The notes: generated by a model from the letters alone, not told the origin. Positions 1 through 8,332 are shown, counted from the stretch's first letter. The stretch is DNA of 21,694 bases from an uncultured Planctomycetota bacterium (GCA_902797455.1 CADBTE010000218.1:1-21694), one strand, 5' to 3'. Program-made: numbers and translations.

Positions 1-836
1 ACCAGCAGCGTCGGCTGCGCCAGCGCGCAGATCGAACGGGCGCGGGCCAGGACCGCCTCGGCGATCATCGGCGACAGTTCGATGAGGAGCCGGCCGCCGC
101 CGCGCAGGAACGCGGGGGCCTCCTCGAGGATCCGATCGATGATCTCGGTTCCCGTTGGGCCGGACAGGAGCGCTGCGCGCGGCTCAAAGTCGCGCACCGA
201 TACGTCAAGGGCGTCGTACTCGGCCGCCGAAACGTAGGGGGGGTTCGAGACAATTAAGTCGTACTGTCGGCGGGGAACCGCGGCGAAGAGGTCGCTTTGC
301 GCGAACGTGACCCGGTCGTCGACATGGTGCTTTTTGGCGTTTTGGGCCGCTACTTCCAACGCCTCGGGGGAGATGTCGACCGCGATCACTTTGGCGGACG
401 GGAGGTTTTTGGCCAGCGCGACGGCGATACATCCGCTGCCTGTGCCAATGTCAAGAATGTTGTACGCGCCGTTTTTCCCCTCAGGCGCGGAGGCCTTGAG
501 GAATTCGATCCCTTCGAGGACGAGCTGCTCGGTCTCGGGGCGGGGAATGAGGGTGTCGCGCGTGACTTGAAAAACCAGAGAGTAAAACTCTTTATAGCCA
601 ACCAGCGAGGCGACCGGTTCACCCGCGCCGTGCCGCTTGACCATCGAGCGAAAGGCGTCGAGCTGCTCGGCCGCCGGGACGGTTTCGTAATGGGTATAGA
701 GCTCGATGCGCGACAGTTTCAGCGCGTGCGCTAAGAGAACCTCCGCCTCCAGACGGGGACTGGGGGAACCGTGCCGCTTGAAGAAGTCGGCCGTCCACTG
801 CAGAAGACGCTGGACATTCCAGATTTCGGTTGACAT
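1..836 (-). CDS. prmC: Peptide chain release factor N5-glutamine methyltransferase, 3' end cut by window
   Basis: PrmC (HemK) methylates the glutamine of the GGQ motif in class I release factors, using S-adenosylmethionine in the cytoplasm. Reading back from the ATG at 836, the frame stays open for 278 codons to the window edge. It shows the SAM-binding loop DIGTGSG at about residues 129-135 and the substrate-binding NPPY at 198-201, plus IPRPET at about 97-102, all family hallmarks. Family members run to roughly 280-290 residues, so only a short C-terminus should be missing. The gene lies 53 bases downstream of prfA on the same strand, the usual pairing of enzyme and substrate, and is probably co-transcribed with it. 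The identification is secure; only the stop is unseen. Confidence 0.95.
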   Translation of the reverse strand, partial: MSTEIWNVQRLLQWTADFFKRHGSPSPRLEAEVLLAHALKLSRIELYTHYETVPAAEQLDAFRSMVKRHGAGEPVASLVGYKEFYSLVFQVTRDTLIPRPETEQLVLEGIEFLKASAPEGKNGAYNILDIGTGSGCIAVALAKNLPSAKVIAVDISPEALEVAAQNAKKHHVDDRVTFAQSDLFAAVPRRQYDLIVSNPPYVSAAEYDALDVSVRDFEPRAALLSGPTGTEIIDRILEEAPAFLRGGGRLLIELSPMIAEAVLARARSICALAQPTLL

Positions 837-889
837 GGCGCTGTGAATTGCCTTTTTTAAGCGGGTGAGCCCTTATCTTTCGGCGAGGT

Positions 890-1966
890 TTATTCCCCTT
901 CGACGCCGAAGGAGCTGCGCAGCTCCTGGCGCTCGTAGTCGATTAAAGCGTCGATGACCGGCGAGAGGTTCCCCGCGAGGATCGAGTCGAGTTTGTAGAG
1001 GGTCAGACCGATTCGATGGTCGGTGACTCGGTTTTCGGGGAAGTTGTAGGTGCGGATCCGCTCACTGCGGTCGCCGCTGCCCGTTTGACTTAGCCGCTCT
1101 TCAGCCCGCCTTTTTTGTTCTTCCAGCCGCTTTGTCTCGTAGATGCGTGACTTCAGCACGCGCAGCGCCTTGGCGAGGTTCTTGTGCTGACTTTTCTCGT
1201 CCTGGCAGCTGACGACGATTCCGGTCTCGAAGTGGGTCAAGCGAATAGCCGAGGCCGTTTTATTGACATGCTGGCCCCCCGGCCCGCTGGAGCAGAAACG
1301 GTCGATGCGGTAGTCGTCGGGGGAAAGATTCACTTCGACATCTTCCGGCTCGGCCATCACCGCCACCGTCGCGGCGCTGGTGTGGATACGCCCCTTCGCC
1401 TCGGTCTCGGGGACACGCTGGACCCGATGGCCGCCGCTTTCGAATTGAAGCTCACGGAAACAGCCCTCCCCCTCGACGCCGAAGACGATCTCTTTGAAAC
1501 CACCCATTTCGGTCGGACTGGCCGACATCAGTTCGGTCTTCCAGCCGCGGTCGTCGCAGTAGTGCTTGTACATCTCGAACAGATCGCGGGCGAATAAGGC
1601 CGCTTCGTCACCGCCGGTTCCCGCGCGGATTTCCATAATGCAGCTGGTGCGGTTGGCGTCGGCCCCGCCAATCGTCATATCGAGCAGCTCGTTCCAAAGC
1701 GTCTCACGCTCGCTCTTGAGCTCGGGGATCTCCATCGTGGCGAGTTCACGCATCTCTGGGTCACTGCCGCCGGCTAACTCTTTGGCCTCGTCGATCTCTT
1801 TGTTGAGCTGGAGGAATCGGCGATATTTGCCGCAGAGCTTAGCCAGCGAGCCGTACTGACGCGCGACCTGAGCCATTTTGTCGGAGTCGGCCAGAACGTC
1901 GGGGTCAACCATCTGGCGCTCGAGTTTCTCGAACTGAGCCAGCTTTTCGTCCAGTAGTTTACGCAT
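890..1966 (-). CDS. prfA: Peptide chain release factor 1 (RF1)
   Basis: RF1 recognises UAA and UAG in the ribosomal A site and triggers peptide release. The product is 358 residues, normal for the family. The codon-recognition tripeptide is PET (about residues 186-188, within QRVPETE), a PxT motif typical of RF1; RF2 would have SPF. The catalytic GGQ lies at about 230-232 within SSGPGGQHVNKT. I chose the ATG at 1966 because AGGTGG sits 5 bases before it. A GTG at 1975 would add three residues but lies inside that Shine-Dalgarno. A strong terminator ends only a few bases upstream (separate entry), so expression depends on readthrough or an unseen promoter. prmC follows. Confidence 0.96.
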   Translation of the reverse strand: MRKLLDEKLAQFEKLERQMVDPDVLADSDKMAQVARQYGSLAKLCGKYRRFLQLNKEIDEAKELAGGSDPEMRELATMEIPELKSERETLWNELLDMTIGGADANRTSCIMEIRAGTGGDEAALFARDLFEMYKHYCDDRGWKTELMSASPTEMGGFKEIVFGVEGEGCFRELQFESGGHRVQRVPETEAKGRIHTSAATVAVMAEPEDVEVNLSPDDYRIDRFCSSGPGGQHVNKTASAIRLTHFETGIVVSCQDEKSQHKNLAKALRVLKSRIYETKRLEEQKRRAEERLSQTGSGDRSERIRTYNFPENRVTDHRIGLTLYKLDSILAGNLSPVIDALIDYERQELRSSFGVEGE

Positions 1967-1977
1967 GACAGCCACCT

Positions 1978-2007
1978 AAAAAAAGAGACGGCTAAAAAAG
2001 CCGTCTC
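1978..2007 (-). terminator. Intrinsic terminator between rpmE and prfA
   Basis: On the minus strand a perfect 9-bp stem (GAGACGGCT with AGCCGTCTC, arms at 1985-1993 and 1999-2007) with a 5-base loop is followed by seven T residues. It lies downstream of rpmE and ends almost directly against the prfA Shine-Dalgarno. It may be the rpmE terminator, an attenuator of prfA, or both. Confidence 0.88.
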
Positions 2008-2100
2008 CTCGTCTTGGTCAAAAAAAGGAAAACGACGCACCCCCCGCGCCGCGTTTGTGTTTAAACAGACCACACGCGGGCGAAGAGAAGGGCACGAACG

Positions 2101-2340
2101 CTAATCCTCCTTTTTTTCTCCCTTTTTACGGAGGTTGTTCAGAGCGTCGCCGTACTTGCGATTGAACCTCTCGATGCGTCCGGCGGTGTCGACGTACTTG
2201 AGCTTGCCGGTGTAAAACGGATGGCAGGCGTTGCAGATATCGACCTTCAGTTCGGGCTTGGTGCTGCGGGTCATGAAGCTGTTGCCACAACCGCAGGTGA
2301 CTTTGGTATCCATATATTTTGGATGGATGTTCTCTTGCAT
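2101..2340 (-). CDS. rpmE: 50S ribosomal protein L31, zinc-binding form
   Basis: L31 is a small protein of the large ribosomal subunit. The 79-residue product begins MQENIHPKY and carries four cysteines as CxC at 16 and 18 and CxxC at about 36 and 39, the zinc-ribbon (C+) form. The ATG at 2340 is preferred over upstream in-frame starts because L31 begins this way and AGGAG lies 8 bases before it. The tail is lysine- and glutamate-rich. The gene has its own candidate promoter at 2448-2475, a leader of roughly 100 bases containing a small hairpin, and a strong terminator after it, so it is probably a single-gene unit that may read into prfA. Confidence 0.96.
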   Translation of the reverse strand: MQENIHPKYMDTKVTCGCGNSFMTRSTKPELKVDICNACHPFYTGKLKYVDTAGRIERFNRKYGDALNNLRKKGEKKED

Positions 2341-2388
2341 AATGAAAACTCCTATGCAGCATTTTTCACGAGCGATTCCACCACGCTG

Positions 2389-2404
2389 CCTAGGCACACC
2401 TAGG
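2389..2404 (-). other. CCTAGG hairpin in the rpmE leader
   Basis: Two copies of the palindrome CCTAGG are separated by four bases, giving a 6-bp stem with a 4-base loop in the rpmE 5' leader, about 50 bases before the start codon. The structure is visible in the sequence; any regulatory role is speculation. Confidence 0.4.
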
Positions 2405-2447
2405 AGGACCCTACAGGGAGCAGAGAATAACCGCCGCTGGTTGGCCC

Positions 2448-2475
2448 ATTTTATCACACAGGCCTATGCTGAAAA
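2448..2475 (-). promoter_or_regulatory. Candidate promoter of rpmE
   Basis: On the minus strand TTTTCA, a 16-base spacer and TAAAAT are followed downstream by rpmE. The -10 is extended (TGATAAAAT). It lies just beyond the terminator of the atp operon, where a new promoter is expected. The -35 box is weak. Confidence 0.5.
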
Positions 2476-2527
2476 GGGAGGGGAGAGGATCCCCAAGAGG
2501 GGAGGGATCTATATTAAAGGGAAAACG

Positions 2528-2560
2528 AAAAAAGGCGCGCTTTTTAAAGCGCGCCTTTTT
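2528..2560 (-). terminator. Terminator of the atp operon (bidirectional in form)
   Basis: The arms GGCGCGCTTT (2534-2543) and AAAGCGCGCC (2546-2555) form a GC-rich stem. It has six T residues on the minus-strand side and five on the plus-strand side. It lies 22 bases downstream of the atpC stop and fits the end of the operon. Confidence 0.92.
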
Positions 2561-2582
2561 CATAGGTGAACCGCGTGAGCGT

Positions 2583-2972
2583 CTAAGACCACTTGCGGGC
2601 GACGCGGATCCGCGCGCGGGCATTGCGCAGGGCGGCGAACTTTTCGGCCATCGATTCGGGGTCGCCGGCCTTTTTGGCGTGTGCCGCGGCGAGCGCCTCT
2701 TCCGAGTCGGCGAGCGACAAAGCGTCTTTGCGCAGCAGCCGGCTGGTCAGGATCGAGACAACGTCATTGCTGACCTCGACGAACCCCCCCTCGATGTAGT
2801 AACTCTCGGTTTCCTCGCCGATTTTGATACGGAGTTCACCGGCACCGAGCCGACCGACCATAGGCGTGTGCAGAGGCGCGACACCGTATTCACCGTCAAA
2901 GAGCGGAATCGCGACGAAGGCGGCCTCGGTCTCGACCTCGGTCTTTTCCGGCGTAACGACAATGCATTTCAT
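2583..2972 (-). CDS. atpC: ATP synthase F1 epsilon subunit
   Basis: Epsilon belongs to the central stalk of F1 and can restrain ATP hydrolysis. The 129-residue product has the N-terminal beta-sandwich pattern, including GEYGVAPLHTP at about 27-37 and the following GELRIKIG region. A helical, charged C-terminus (about 85-129) corresponds to the regulatory helices. Length is at the short end for bacteria. It is the last gene of the operon, 36 bases after atpD, and a strong terminator follows. The start at 2972 gives the conserved opening; its Shine-Dalgarno is weak, as expected for a translationally coupled distal gene. Confidence 0.95.
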   Translation of the reverse strand: MKCIVVTPEKTEVETEAAFVAIPLFDGEYGVAPLHTPMVGRLGAGELRIKIGEETESYYIEGGFVEVSNDVVSILTSRLLRKDALSLADSEEALAAAHAKKAGDPESMAEKFAALRNARARIRVARKWS

Positions 2973-3008
2973 AGTGATAATCCGATCTTTGGGGAGCTTG
3001 GTGGAAAG

Positions 3009-4457
3009 TTACTTTTTCTTCGCTGCCGATTCCATACGCTCGGCCTGCTCGGCGGCCTGCTCGATCGAACCGACGTAGAGGAAGGCCTGCTCGGGGAGAT
3101 GATCCCATTTACCGGCGGCGATCTCCTCGAACGAACGGATCGTATCTTCCAACGGGGTGATCTCACCGGGTTTGCCGGTGAAGACCTCGGCGACGAGGAA
3201 CGGCTGAGACAGGAAACGCTCCATCCGGCGGGCGCGATGGACGACCAGTTTGTCCTCCTCGGGGAGCTCGTCAACACCCAAGATGGCGATGATATCTTGC
3301 AGCTCGCGGTAACGCTGCAGCGTCTGCTGAACCAGACGAGCGCAGTTGTAATGGCGCTGACCGACGTACTGCGGGTCGAGAACGCGGCTGCTGGAAGCCA
3401 GCGGGTCGACCGCGGGGTAGATACCCTTTTCGGAGATCGAACGAGCCAGATAGACGAACGCGTCGAGCTGGCCGAACGCCGTGGCCGGGGCCGGGTCGGT
3501 CGGGTCGTCCGCGGGGACGTAGACCGCCTGAACCGAGGTGATGGCGCCCTTATCGGTCGAGGCGATTCGTTCCTGAAGCGCGCCCATTTCGGAAGCCAGG
3601 GTCGGCTGATAACCTACCGCCGACGGCATTCGGCCCAGAAGCGCCGAAACCTCGCTCCCCGCCTGGGAGAAACGGAAGATGTTGTCGACGAACAGCAGAA
3701 CGTCGGTACCGAGGTTGTCGCGGAAATATTCCGCCATCGTCAGGGCCGACAGAGCGACACGCAGACGGGACCCCGGCGGTTCGTTCATCTGGCCGAAGAC
3801 CATCGTCGTCTGATCGATCACCGAACGGCCGGTGTTGCCGATCTTCGCCTCTTTCATCTCGCGCCAAAGGTCGTTTCCCTCACGGGTACGCTCACCGACA
3901 CCGGCGAAAACCGAGGCGCCGCCATGCGCGCTGGCGATACGGGCGATGAGTTCCTGAAGAATAACCGTCTTCCCCAGACCGGCACCGCCGAACAGACCGG
4001 CCTTGCCGCCGCGCACGAACGGGGTCAGCAGGTCGATCACCTTAATGCCGGTCTCGAAGATTTCGGTCTTCGTCGACAGGTTGGTGATCTTCGGGGCGGG
4101 CTGGTGAATCGGACGATATTCGGTCGTCTCGACCGGGCCCATCTTGTCGATCGGCTCGCCCAGAAGGTTAAAGACGCGTCCGAGGGTATTATTCCCGACC
4201 GGGACGCAGACCGGCGCGCCGGTGTCTTCGCAGTCCATTCCGCGAACCAGACCGTCGGTGGTTCCGAGCGCGACGCAGCGAACCTTGCCGCCGCCGAGGT
4301 GCTGCTGGATCTCACCGATGAGGTGTAGTTTTTTTCCGCCCGTCTCGGAATCGATCTTCACCGCGTTGTAGATCGCCGGAAGATTCTCTTCGGAGAACTC
4401 CGCGTCAAACGTGGATCCGATCACCTGAGTGATCTTGCCGATGTTCTTTTCCGTCAT
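3009..4457 (-). CDS. atpD: ATP synthase F1 beta subunit, catalytic
   Basis: Beta carries the catalytic nucleotide site of F1. The product is 482 residues. It contains the P-loop GGAGLGKT (157-164), the GERTREG segment (188-194), Walker B in LLFVDNIFR (about 254-262) and PAVDPL (348-353). Two small departures from the common consensus are visible: the P-loop has leucine where most have valine, and the regulatory DELSEED loop reads DELPEED (396-402). All catalytic residues I can locate are present, so it should be functional. It lies between atpG (51 bases upstream) and atpC. The ATG at 4457 gives the normal N-terminus. Confidence 0.98.
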   Translation of the reverse strand: MTEKNIGKITQVIGSTFDAEFSEENLPAIYNAVKIDSETGGKKLHLIGEIQQHLGGGKVRCVALGTTDGLVRGMDCEDTGAPVCVPVGNNTLGRVFNLLGEPIDKMGPVETTEYRPIHQPAPKITNLSTKTEIFETGIKVIDLLTPFVRGGKAGLFGGAGLGKTVILQELIARIASAHGGASVFAGVGERTREGNDLWREMKEAKIGNTGRSVIDQTTMVFGQMNEPPGSRLRVALSALTMAEYFRDNLGTDVLLFVDNIFRFSQAGSEVSALLGRMPSAVGYQPTLASEMGALQERIASTDKGAITSVQAVYVPADDPTDPAPATAFGQLDAFVYLARSISEKGIYPAVDPLASSSRVLDPQYVGQRHYNCARLVQQTLQRYRELQDIIAILGVDELPEEDKLVVHRARRMERFLSQPFLVAEVFTGKPGEITPLEDTIRSFEEIAAGKWDHLPEQAFLYVGSIEQAAEQAERMESAAKKK

Positions 4458-4508
4458 AGCCGCTCTCTTTTATATAACGTTTTTGTCGTTTCGTTCGTAG
4501 GTTAACTG

Positions 4509-5393
4509 TTATTTCATAGCGCTCGCGCCGCTGACCACCTCGATGATCTCGTTGGTGATCTGAGATTGCCGCGCGCGGTTGTAAGTGGTGGTCAGGATGC
4601 TGATCATCGAGTCCGCGTTGTCGGTGGCCGCCTTCATCGCCGTTCGGCGGGCGACCTGCTCGCTGACCGCAGCGTCGAGGAAACACTTGAAGAGCTTCAT
4701 CTTGAACGCCATCGGGACAACCTCTTCGAGGATCGATTCCGGCGAGGGGAGGAACTCGTAATCGACCTGTCCCTTCTTGGTTTCGGCTTCACCGTTTTGG
4801 GCGTCGGCCAATTCCGAAAGAGGGAGCAGGGTCTCTAAGGTCGCGAACTGCTTGCTCAGCGAGACAAAGCGGGTATAAACCACCTCGACCCGGTCGATTT
4901 CTCCGGCCAGGTAAGAGCTCAGAAGCCCTTCGGCGATGACGTTGACCTGTTCGAACAGAGGATGATGGTCGAACTGATTGAAGGACTCGTCGATCGGGAT
5001 ATCACGGTATTTCATGTACGAAACGCCGCGGTTCCCCGAGACCATATGACGAACCGTCTGGCCGTCGGCCTTCAGTTCGTCGAGCCGCTTGTGCGCTATA
5101 CGGAGGATGGCGGAGTTGTAGCCGCCGCACAATCCCCTGTTGGCCGTCAGTACTAAAAGCGCGGTCGATTTACGCTCGGGACGCTCTTCCAAAAGAGGAT
5201 GCGTTACCTTCATCCCCGCGCGGGCCAAATCGCCGACCAACGCGGCGATTCGCTCGGTGTAGGCGCTGGCCGCCAGTGACCGCTCCATCGCCCGGCGGAA
5301 CTGGGCCGAAGCGACCAGTTCCATGGTGCGGGTGATCTTGCGGGTACTTTGAATCGACTTGCGCCGCTTGTCTAATGCTCTGGCTTTTGCCAT
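4509..5393 (-). CDS. atpG: ATP synthase F1 gamma subunit
   Basis: Gamma is the rotating central shaft of F1. The 294-residue product has the conserved N-terminal coiled coil (MAKARALDKRRKSIQSTRKI followed by TRTMELVASAQ) and the matching C-terminal helix ending in SQITNEIIEVVSGASAM, the two elements that define the family. Length is normal. AAGGA stands 7 bases before the ATG at 5393. It sits between atpA and atpD, the standard position. Confidence 0.97.
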   Translation of the reverse strand: MAKARALDKRRKSIQSTRKITRTMELVASAQFRRAMERSLAASAYTERIAALVGDLARAGMKVTHPLLEERPERKSTALLVLTANRGLCGGYNSAILRIAHKRLDELKADGQTVRHMVSGNRGVSYMKYRDIPIDESFNQFDHHPLFEQVNVIAEGLLSSYLAGEIDRVEVVYTRFVSLSKQFATLETLLPLSELADAQNGEAETKKGQVDYEFLPSPESILEEVVPMAFKMKLFKCFLDAAVSEQVARRTAMKAATDNADSMISILTTTYNRARQSQITNEIIEVVSGASAMK

Positions 5394-5448
5394 AGTGATT
5401 CCTTACGTGGTTCTCACAGTGGAGCGAATTTGCTTCAGCAAGCGGCCC

Positions 5449-6954
5449 CTACTTGAAGGTGGCGCCGAACTCGTTGATCGCCGACTCGATCTCGGCGTTG
5501 AGGTCATCGTTGAGTTTACGCGCTTCGTTGATCTTGTCCCAAAGCGCCTGCTTTTTGCTGTGGACGAATTCGAGGAATTCGTCTTGCCAGCGGAGAATCT
5601 CTTTGACAGGGACTTTATCGAGGAAACCGCGTGTACCGGCGTAAAGCACCAAAACCTGGTCGATCACGTCCAGCGGCTTGCAGATACCCTGAATCAGGAG
5701 CTGGTTCATCGCGTAACCTCGATCCAGACGCTGCTGTGTGGCGGCGTCCAGGTCGGAACCCAGCTGAGCGAACGCCTCCAGTTCGCGGAACGCCGCCAGG
5801 TCGAGACGAAGACCGCCCGCTACCTGCTTCATCGCGGGGATCTGAGCGCTGCCGCCGACTCGGGAGACCGAGATGCCGACGTTCATCGCCGGACGCTGGC
5901 CGCGGAAGAAGTAGTCGGACTGGAGGTAGATCTGACCGTCGGTGATCGAGATGACGTTCGTCGGAATATACGCCGAAACCTCACCTTCCTGCGTCTCCAC
6001 GATCGGCAGCGATGTCAGCGAGCCGCCGCCAAGGTCGTCGGAGAGCTTCGCGGAACGCTCCAGAAGACGGCTGTGGCAGTAGAAGATATCGCCCGGATAC
6101 GCCTCGCGCCCGGGGGGACGGCGCATCAACAGCGACAGTTCACGGTAAGCGACCGCCTGTTTCGACAGGTCGTCATAGACGATCAGCGCGTGCTGCCCGT
6201 TGTCGCGGAAGTACTCGGCCATCGCCGTTCCGGCGTAAGGCGCGATATACTGCAGCGGAGCGGGGGAGCTGGCCCCGGCGACCACGACGGTGGTATACTC
6301 CATCGCGCCATGCTGGCGAAGGGTTTCGATCAGGCCGGCCACCGTCGAGTCTTTTTGTCCGACGGCGACGTAGAAGCACTTTACGTCCTTCCCCTTTTGG
6401 TTGATGATCGTATCGACGCAGATCTGCGTCTTGCCGGTTTTGCGGTCACCGATGATCAGCTCGCGCTGACCGCGCCCGATCGGCGTCATCGAGTCGATCG
6501 CCTTGATACCGGTCTGGAGAGATTCGCGAACCGGCTGGCGGTCGGCGATACCCGGGGCGGGCTGCTCGACAAAACGGGTCTCGGAAGCCGCGATCGGCCC
6601 CTTGCCGTCGAGCGGGTTCCCCAGCGGGTCGATCACGCGGCCGAGGACGGCGTCACCGACCGGAACCTGAAGAAGCTGGCCGGTGGTGCGAACCTCGTCC
6701 CCTTCGTGAATTTTGAGGTAATCGCCGAGGATAATAACCCCGACGCTGTTTTCCTCGAGGTTGAACGCCTGACCACGGATACCGTGGGGGAATTCAAGCA
6801 GCTCGCCGGACATTACACCGGAAAGACCGTAAACTTGAGCAATACCGTCTCCGACCTCGATCACACGCCCGACCTGACGGACGTCGATGCGCGTTTCGAA
6901 CTGCTCAATTTCCTTCTGGATTACTGAAGCTATTTCGTCGGCTTTGAATTTCAT
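5449..6954 (-). CDS. atpA: ATP synthase F1 alpha subunit
   Basis: Alpha binds nucleotide at the non-catalytic sites and contributes the arginine finger to beta. The 501-residue product shows the P-loop GDRKTGKT (169-176), the VYDDLSKQA segment (259-267) and the arginine finger in SVSRVGGSA (R365). The start at 6954 is chosen because AGGAG lies 5 bases upstream and it gives the conserved short N-terminal helix; a TTG at 6969 has less support. The start lies inside the end of atpH, so the two reading frames share 50 bases, suggesting translational coupling. Confidence 0.98.
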   Translation of the reverse strand: MKFKADEIASVIQKEIEQFETRIDVRQVGRVIEVGDGIAQVYGLSGVMSGELLEFPHGIRGQAFNLEENSVGVIILGDYLKIHEGDEVRTTGQLLQVPVGDAVLGRVIDPLGNPLDGKGPIAASETRFVEQPAPGIADRQPVRESLQTGIKAIDSMTPIGRGQRELIIGDRKTGKTQICVDTIINQKGKDVKCFYVAVGQKDSTVAGLIETLRQHGAMEYTTVVVAGASSPAPLQYIAPYAGTAMAEYFRDNGQHALIVYDDLSKQAVAYRELSLLMRRPPGREAYPGDIFYCHSRLLERSAKLSDDLGGGSLTSLPIVETQEGEVSAYIPTNVISITDGQIYLQSDYFFRGQRPAMNVGISVSRVGGSAQIPAMKQVAGGLRLDLAAFRELEAFAQLGSDLDAATQQRLDRGYAMNQLLIQGICKPLDVIDQVLVLYAGTRGFLDKVPVKEILRWQDEFLEFVHSKKQALWDKINEARKLNDDLNAEIESAINEFGATFK

Positions 6955-7555
6955 GAGCGCTCCTGTCAACTATTTGCTGGCGCACGTTTTCTAATTGTGT
7001 TGCGATGGAAGCGTCGAAGATCTTGTCTCCGATACGCACGATAATGCCGCCGATCACCTCGGGATCGACCACCGCGCGAATGACGGGTTCCCCCCCAAGG
7101 ATAGCTCGGAGCTTTTCGGCTATGGCGCCGAACGTCTCTTGATCGAGCGCCGAGGCGGTGGTGACCGTTACCGGAACACGGCCGCGGTTGGCGTCGTCGA
7201 TCTTGCGGCACTGAACGTACATCTCGCGGAGAAGGTCGAGCCGTCCCCGTCGAGCCGCCGTCATCAGAAAATTACGAAACAGAGGTGCCGCGTCGGCGAG
7301 CAGACCGGTGAGGATCCGCTGCTTCTCACGAGCCGGAACCATCGCCGAGGCAAGCAGCTGCTCGAACGTTTTGTTGGCATCCAGCGCTTCGGTCACGAAC
7401 GAACCGAATTCGTCGGTCACCTCGGTGAATGAGACGCCTGAACTTTGGCAGGCGCCGTTGAGCGCGGCAGCGTAGACCTCAGCGAGTTCCTCGCGGGAGA
7501 CGTCCGCGGAATGCTCCGCCGCGAATTGGGAATCCTGTTCCGGTGTCTGTTGCAT
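6905..7555 (-). CDS. atpH: ATP synthase F1 delta subunit
   Basis: Delta links F1 to the peripheral stalk. The 216-residue product has the OSCP/delta pattern: a helical N-terminal domain and a C-terminal domain with VDPEVIGGIIVRIGDKIFDASI, where the glycine and DxxI positions are the family signature. It is longer than the usual 175-185 residues, with an N-terminal addition of about 20 and a C-terminal tail that runs 50 bases into atpA. I chose the ATG at 7555 because the only start further upstream in frame is a TTG at 7603, which would add residues unlike the family; its Shine-Dalgarno is not strong. Confidence 0.93.
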   Translation of the reverse strand: MQQTPEQDSQFAAEHSADVSREELAEVYAAALNGACQSSGVSFTEVTDEFGSFVTEALDANKTFEQLLASAMVPAREKQRILTGLLADAAPLFRNFLMTAARRGRLDLLREMYVQCRKIDDANRGRVPVTVTTASALDQETFGAIAEKLRAILGGEPVIRAVVDPEVIGGIIVRIGDKIFDASIATQLENVRQQIVDRSAHEIQSRRNSFSNPEGN

Positions 7556-7640
7556 AATCTCGACCCGAAAGAGCGGGAACCGAACACCTTGCCATAGATA
7601 CAAGCGAACGGCTCTCAGCGGTTTTTTAACGAATGTTGGT

Positions 7641-8267
7641 TTAGCCCTTGGAGAACTGCTTGACGGCGTCGTCGATCAGGCGGGCGTGATCTTTCGGATC
7701 GATCTTCTCTTTGAGGATCTTTCCGGCAAGATCGGTCGCCCACGACGCGCTGCGACTGGCTAAGTCGTTGAGCATTTGCTCTCGGTCGGACTCGATATCG
7801 CGCTTGCCCTTGGCACGAACCTCGTCGGCATCGGCCTGGGCGGCGGCCAAGAGCTCGTCGCGCTTCTTGGCGGCGGCGTCTTTGGCGTCGGCGAGGATCT
7901 TCCGGACCTCGTCATCGGCGCCGGCAAGCTTCTGCTGATACGACTCGTGAAGAGCTTTGGCGTCGGCGTTGGCTTTGTCGGTCTCGGCGAGTTTGTCAGC
8001 CATCGACTTCTCGCGCGCGTCGAGCGCGTCGGCGATCGGACGGAAGGCGAACTTGCCGAGGATGAACAGCAGTCCGAGGAAGATGATACCGGTCCACAGG
8101 GCCAGGTCCGTCTGGAACGCCAACGGCTTCAGACCACCCTCTTCGGCTTCATGCGCGGCCTCTTCCGCCAGGATTGGCAGCGAGGTACCCAGGGCGCAGA
8201 CGACGGACGCGGCGGCCAGCCGAAACGTTCTCCCGGCGTTTGTCCAACTGATTTGGTATGGCATCAT
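7641..8267 (-). CDS. atpF: ATP synthase Fo b subunit with N-terminal signal-like extension
   Basis: Subunit b is the membrane-anchored peripheral stalk. The 208-residue product has one clear membrane span at about 55-75, then a long charged, alanine-rich helix (about 80-190) typical of b. Before the span is an extra segment: a basic, hydrophobic stretch at about 12-33 ending near ILAEEA, resembling a cleavable signal peptide, followed by an acidic linker. This is absent in E. coli-type b. AGGAG lies 10 bases upstream of the first ATG at 8267; a second ATG follows at once. It lies between atpE and atpH. Confidence 0.94.
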   Translation of the reverse strand: MMPYQISWTNAGRTFRLAAASVVCALGTSLPILAEEAAHEAEEGGLKPLAFQTDLALWTGIIFLGLLFILGKFAFRPIADALDAREKSMADKLAETDKANADAKALHESYQQKLAGADDEVRKILADAKDAAAKKRDELLAAAQADADEVRAKGKRDIESDREQMLNDLASRSASWATDLAGKILKEKIDPKDHARLIDDAVKQFSKG

Positions 8268-8296
8268 AGTCGGATCTCTCCTGTTGTTGCGGTCAC

Positions 8297-8332
8297 CCCT
8301 CCGGACGAAAAGGAACCTTTTCGGCGGGAGGG
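8297..8332 (-). other. Intercistronic hairpin between atpE and atpF
   Basis: CGAAAAGG (8306-8313) and CCTTTTCG (8316-8323) pair, and CCCTCCG (8297-8303) pairs with CGGGAGGG (8325-8332) with one bulge and a small internal loop. The structure begins about 33 bases after the atpE stop in the transcript. No T run follows, so it is not an ordinary terminator. It could protect the upstream mRNA. Confidence 0.65.

Noticed and set aside
2466..6927. Long plus-strand open frames (520-620 codons) opposite atpD/atpC and atpA.
   Set aside because: They mirror the codon structure of the ATP synthase genes and show no family motifs; they cross the operon terminator and a start-stop region without any ribosome binding logic.
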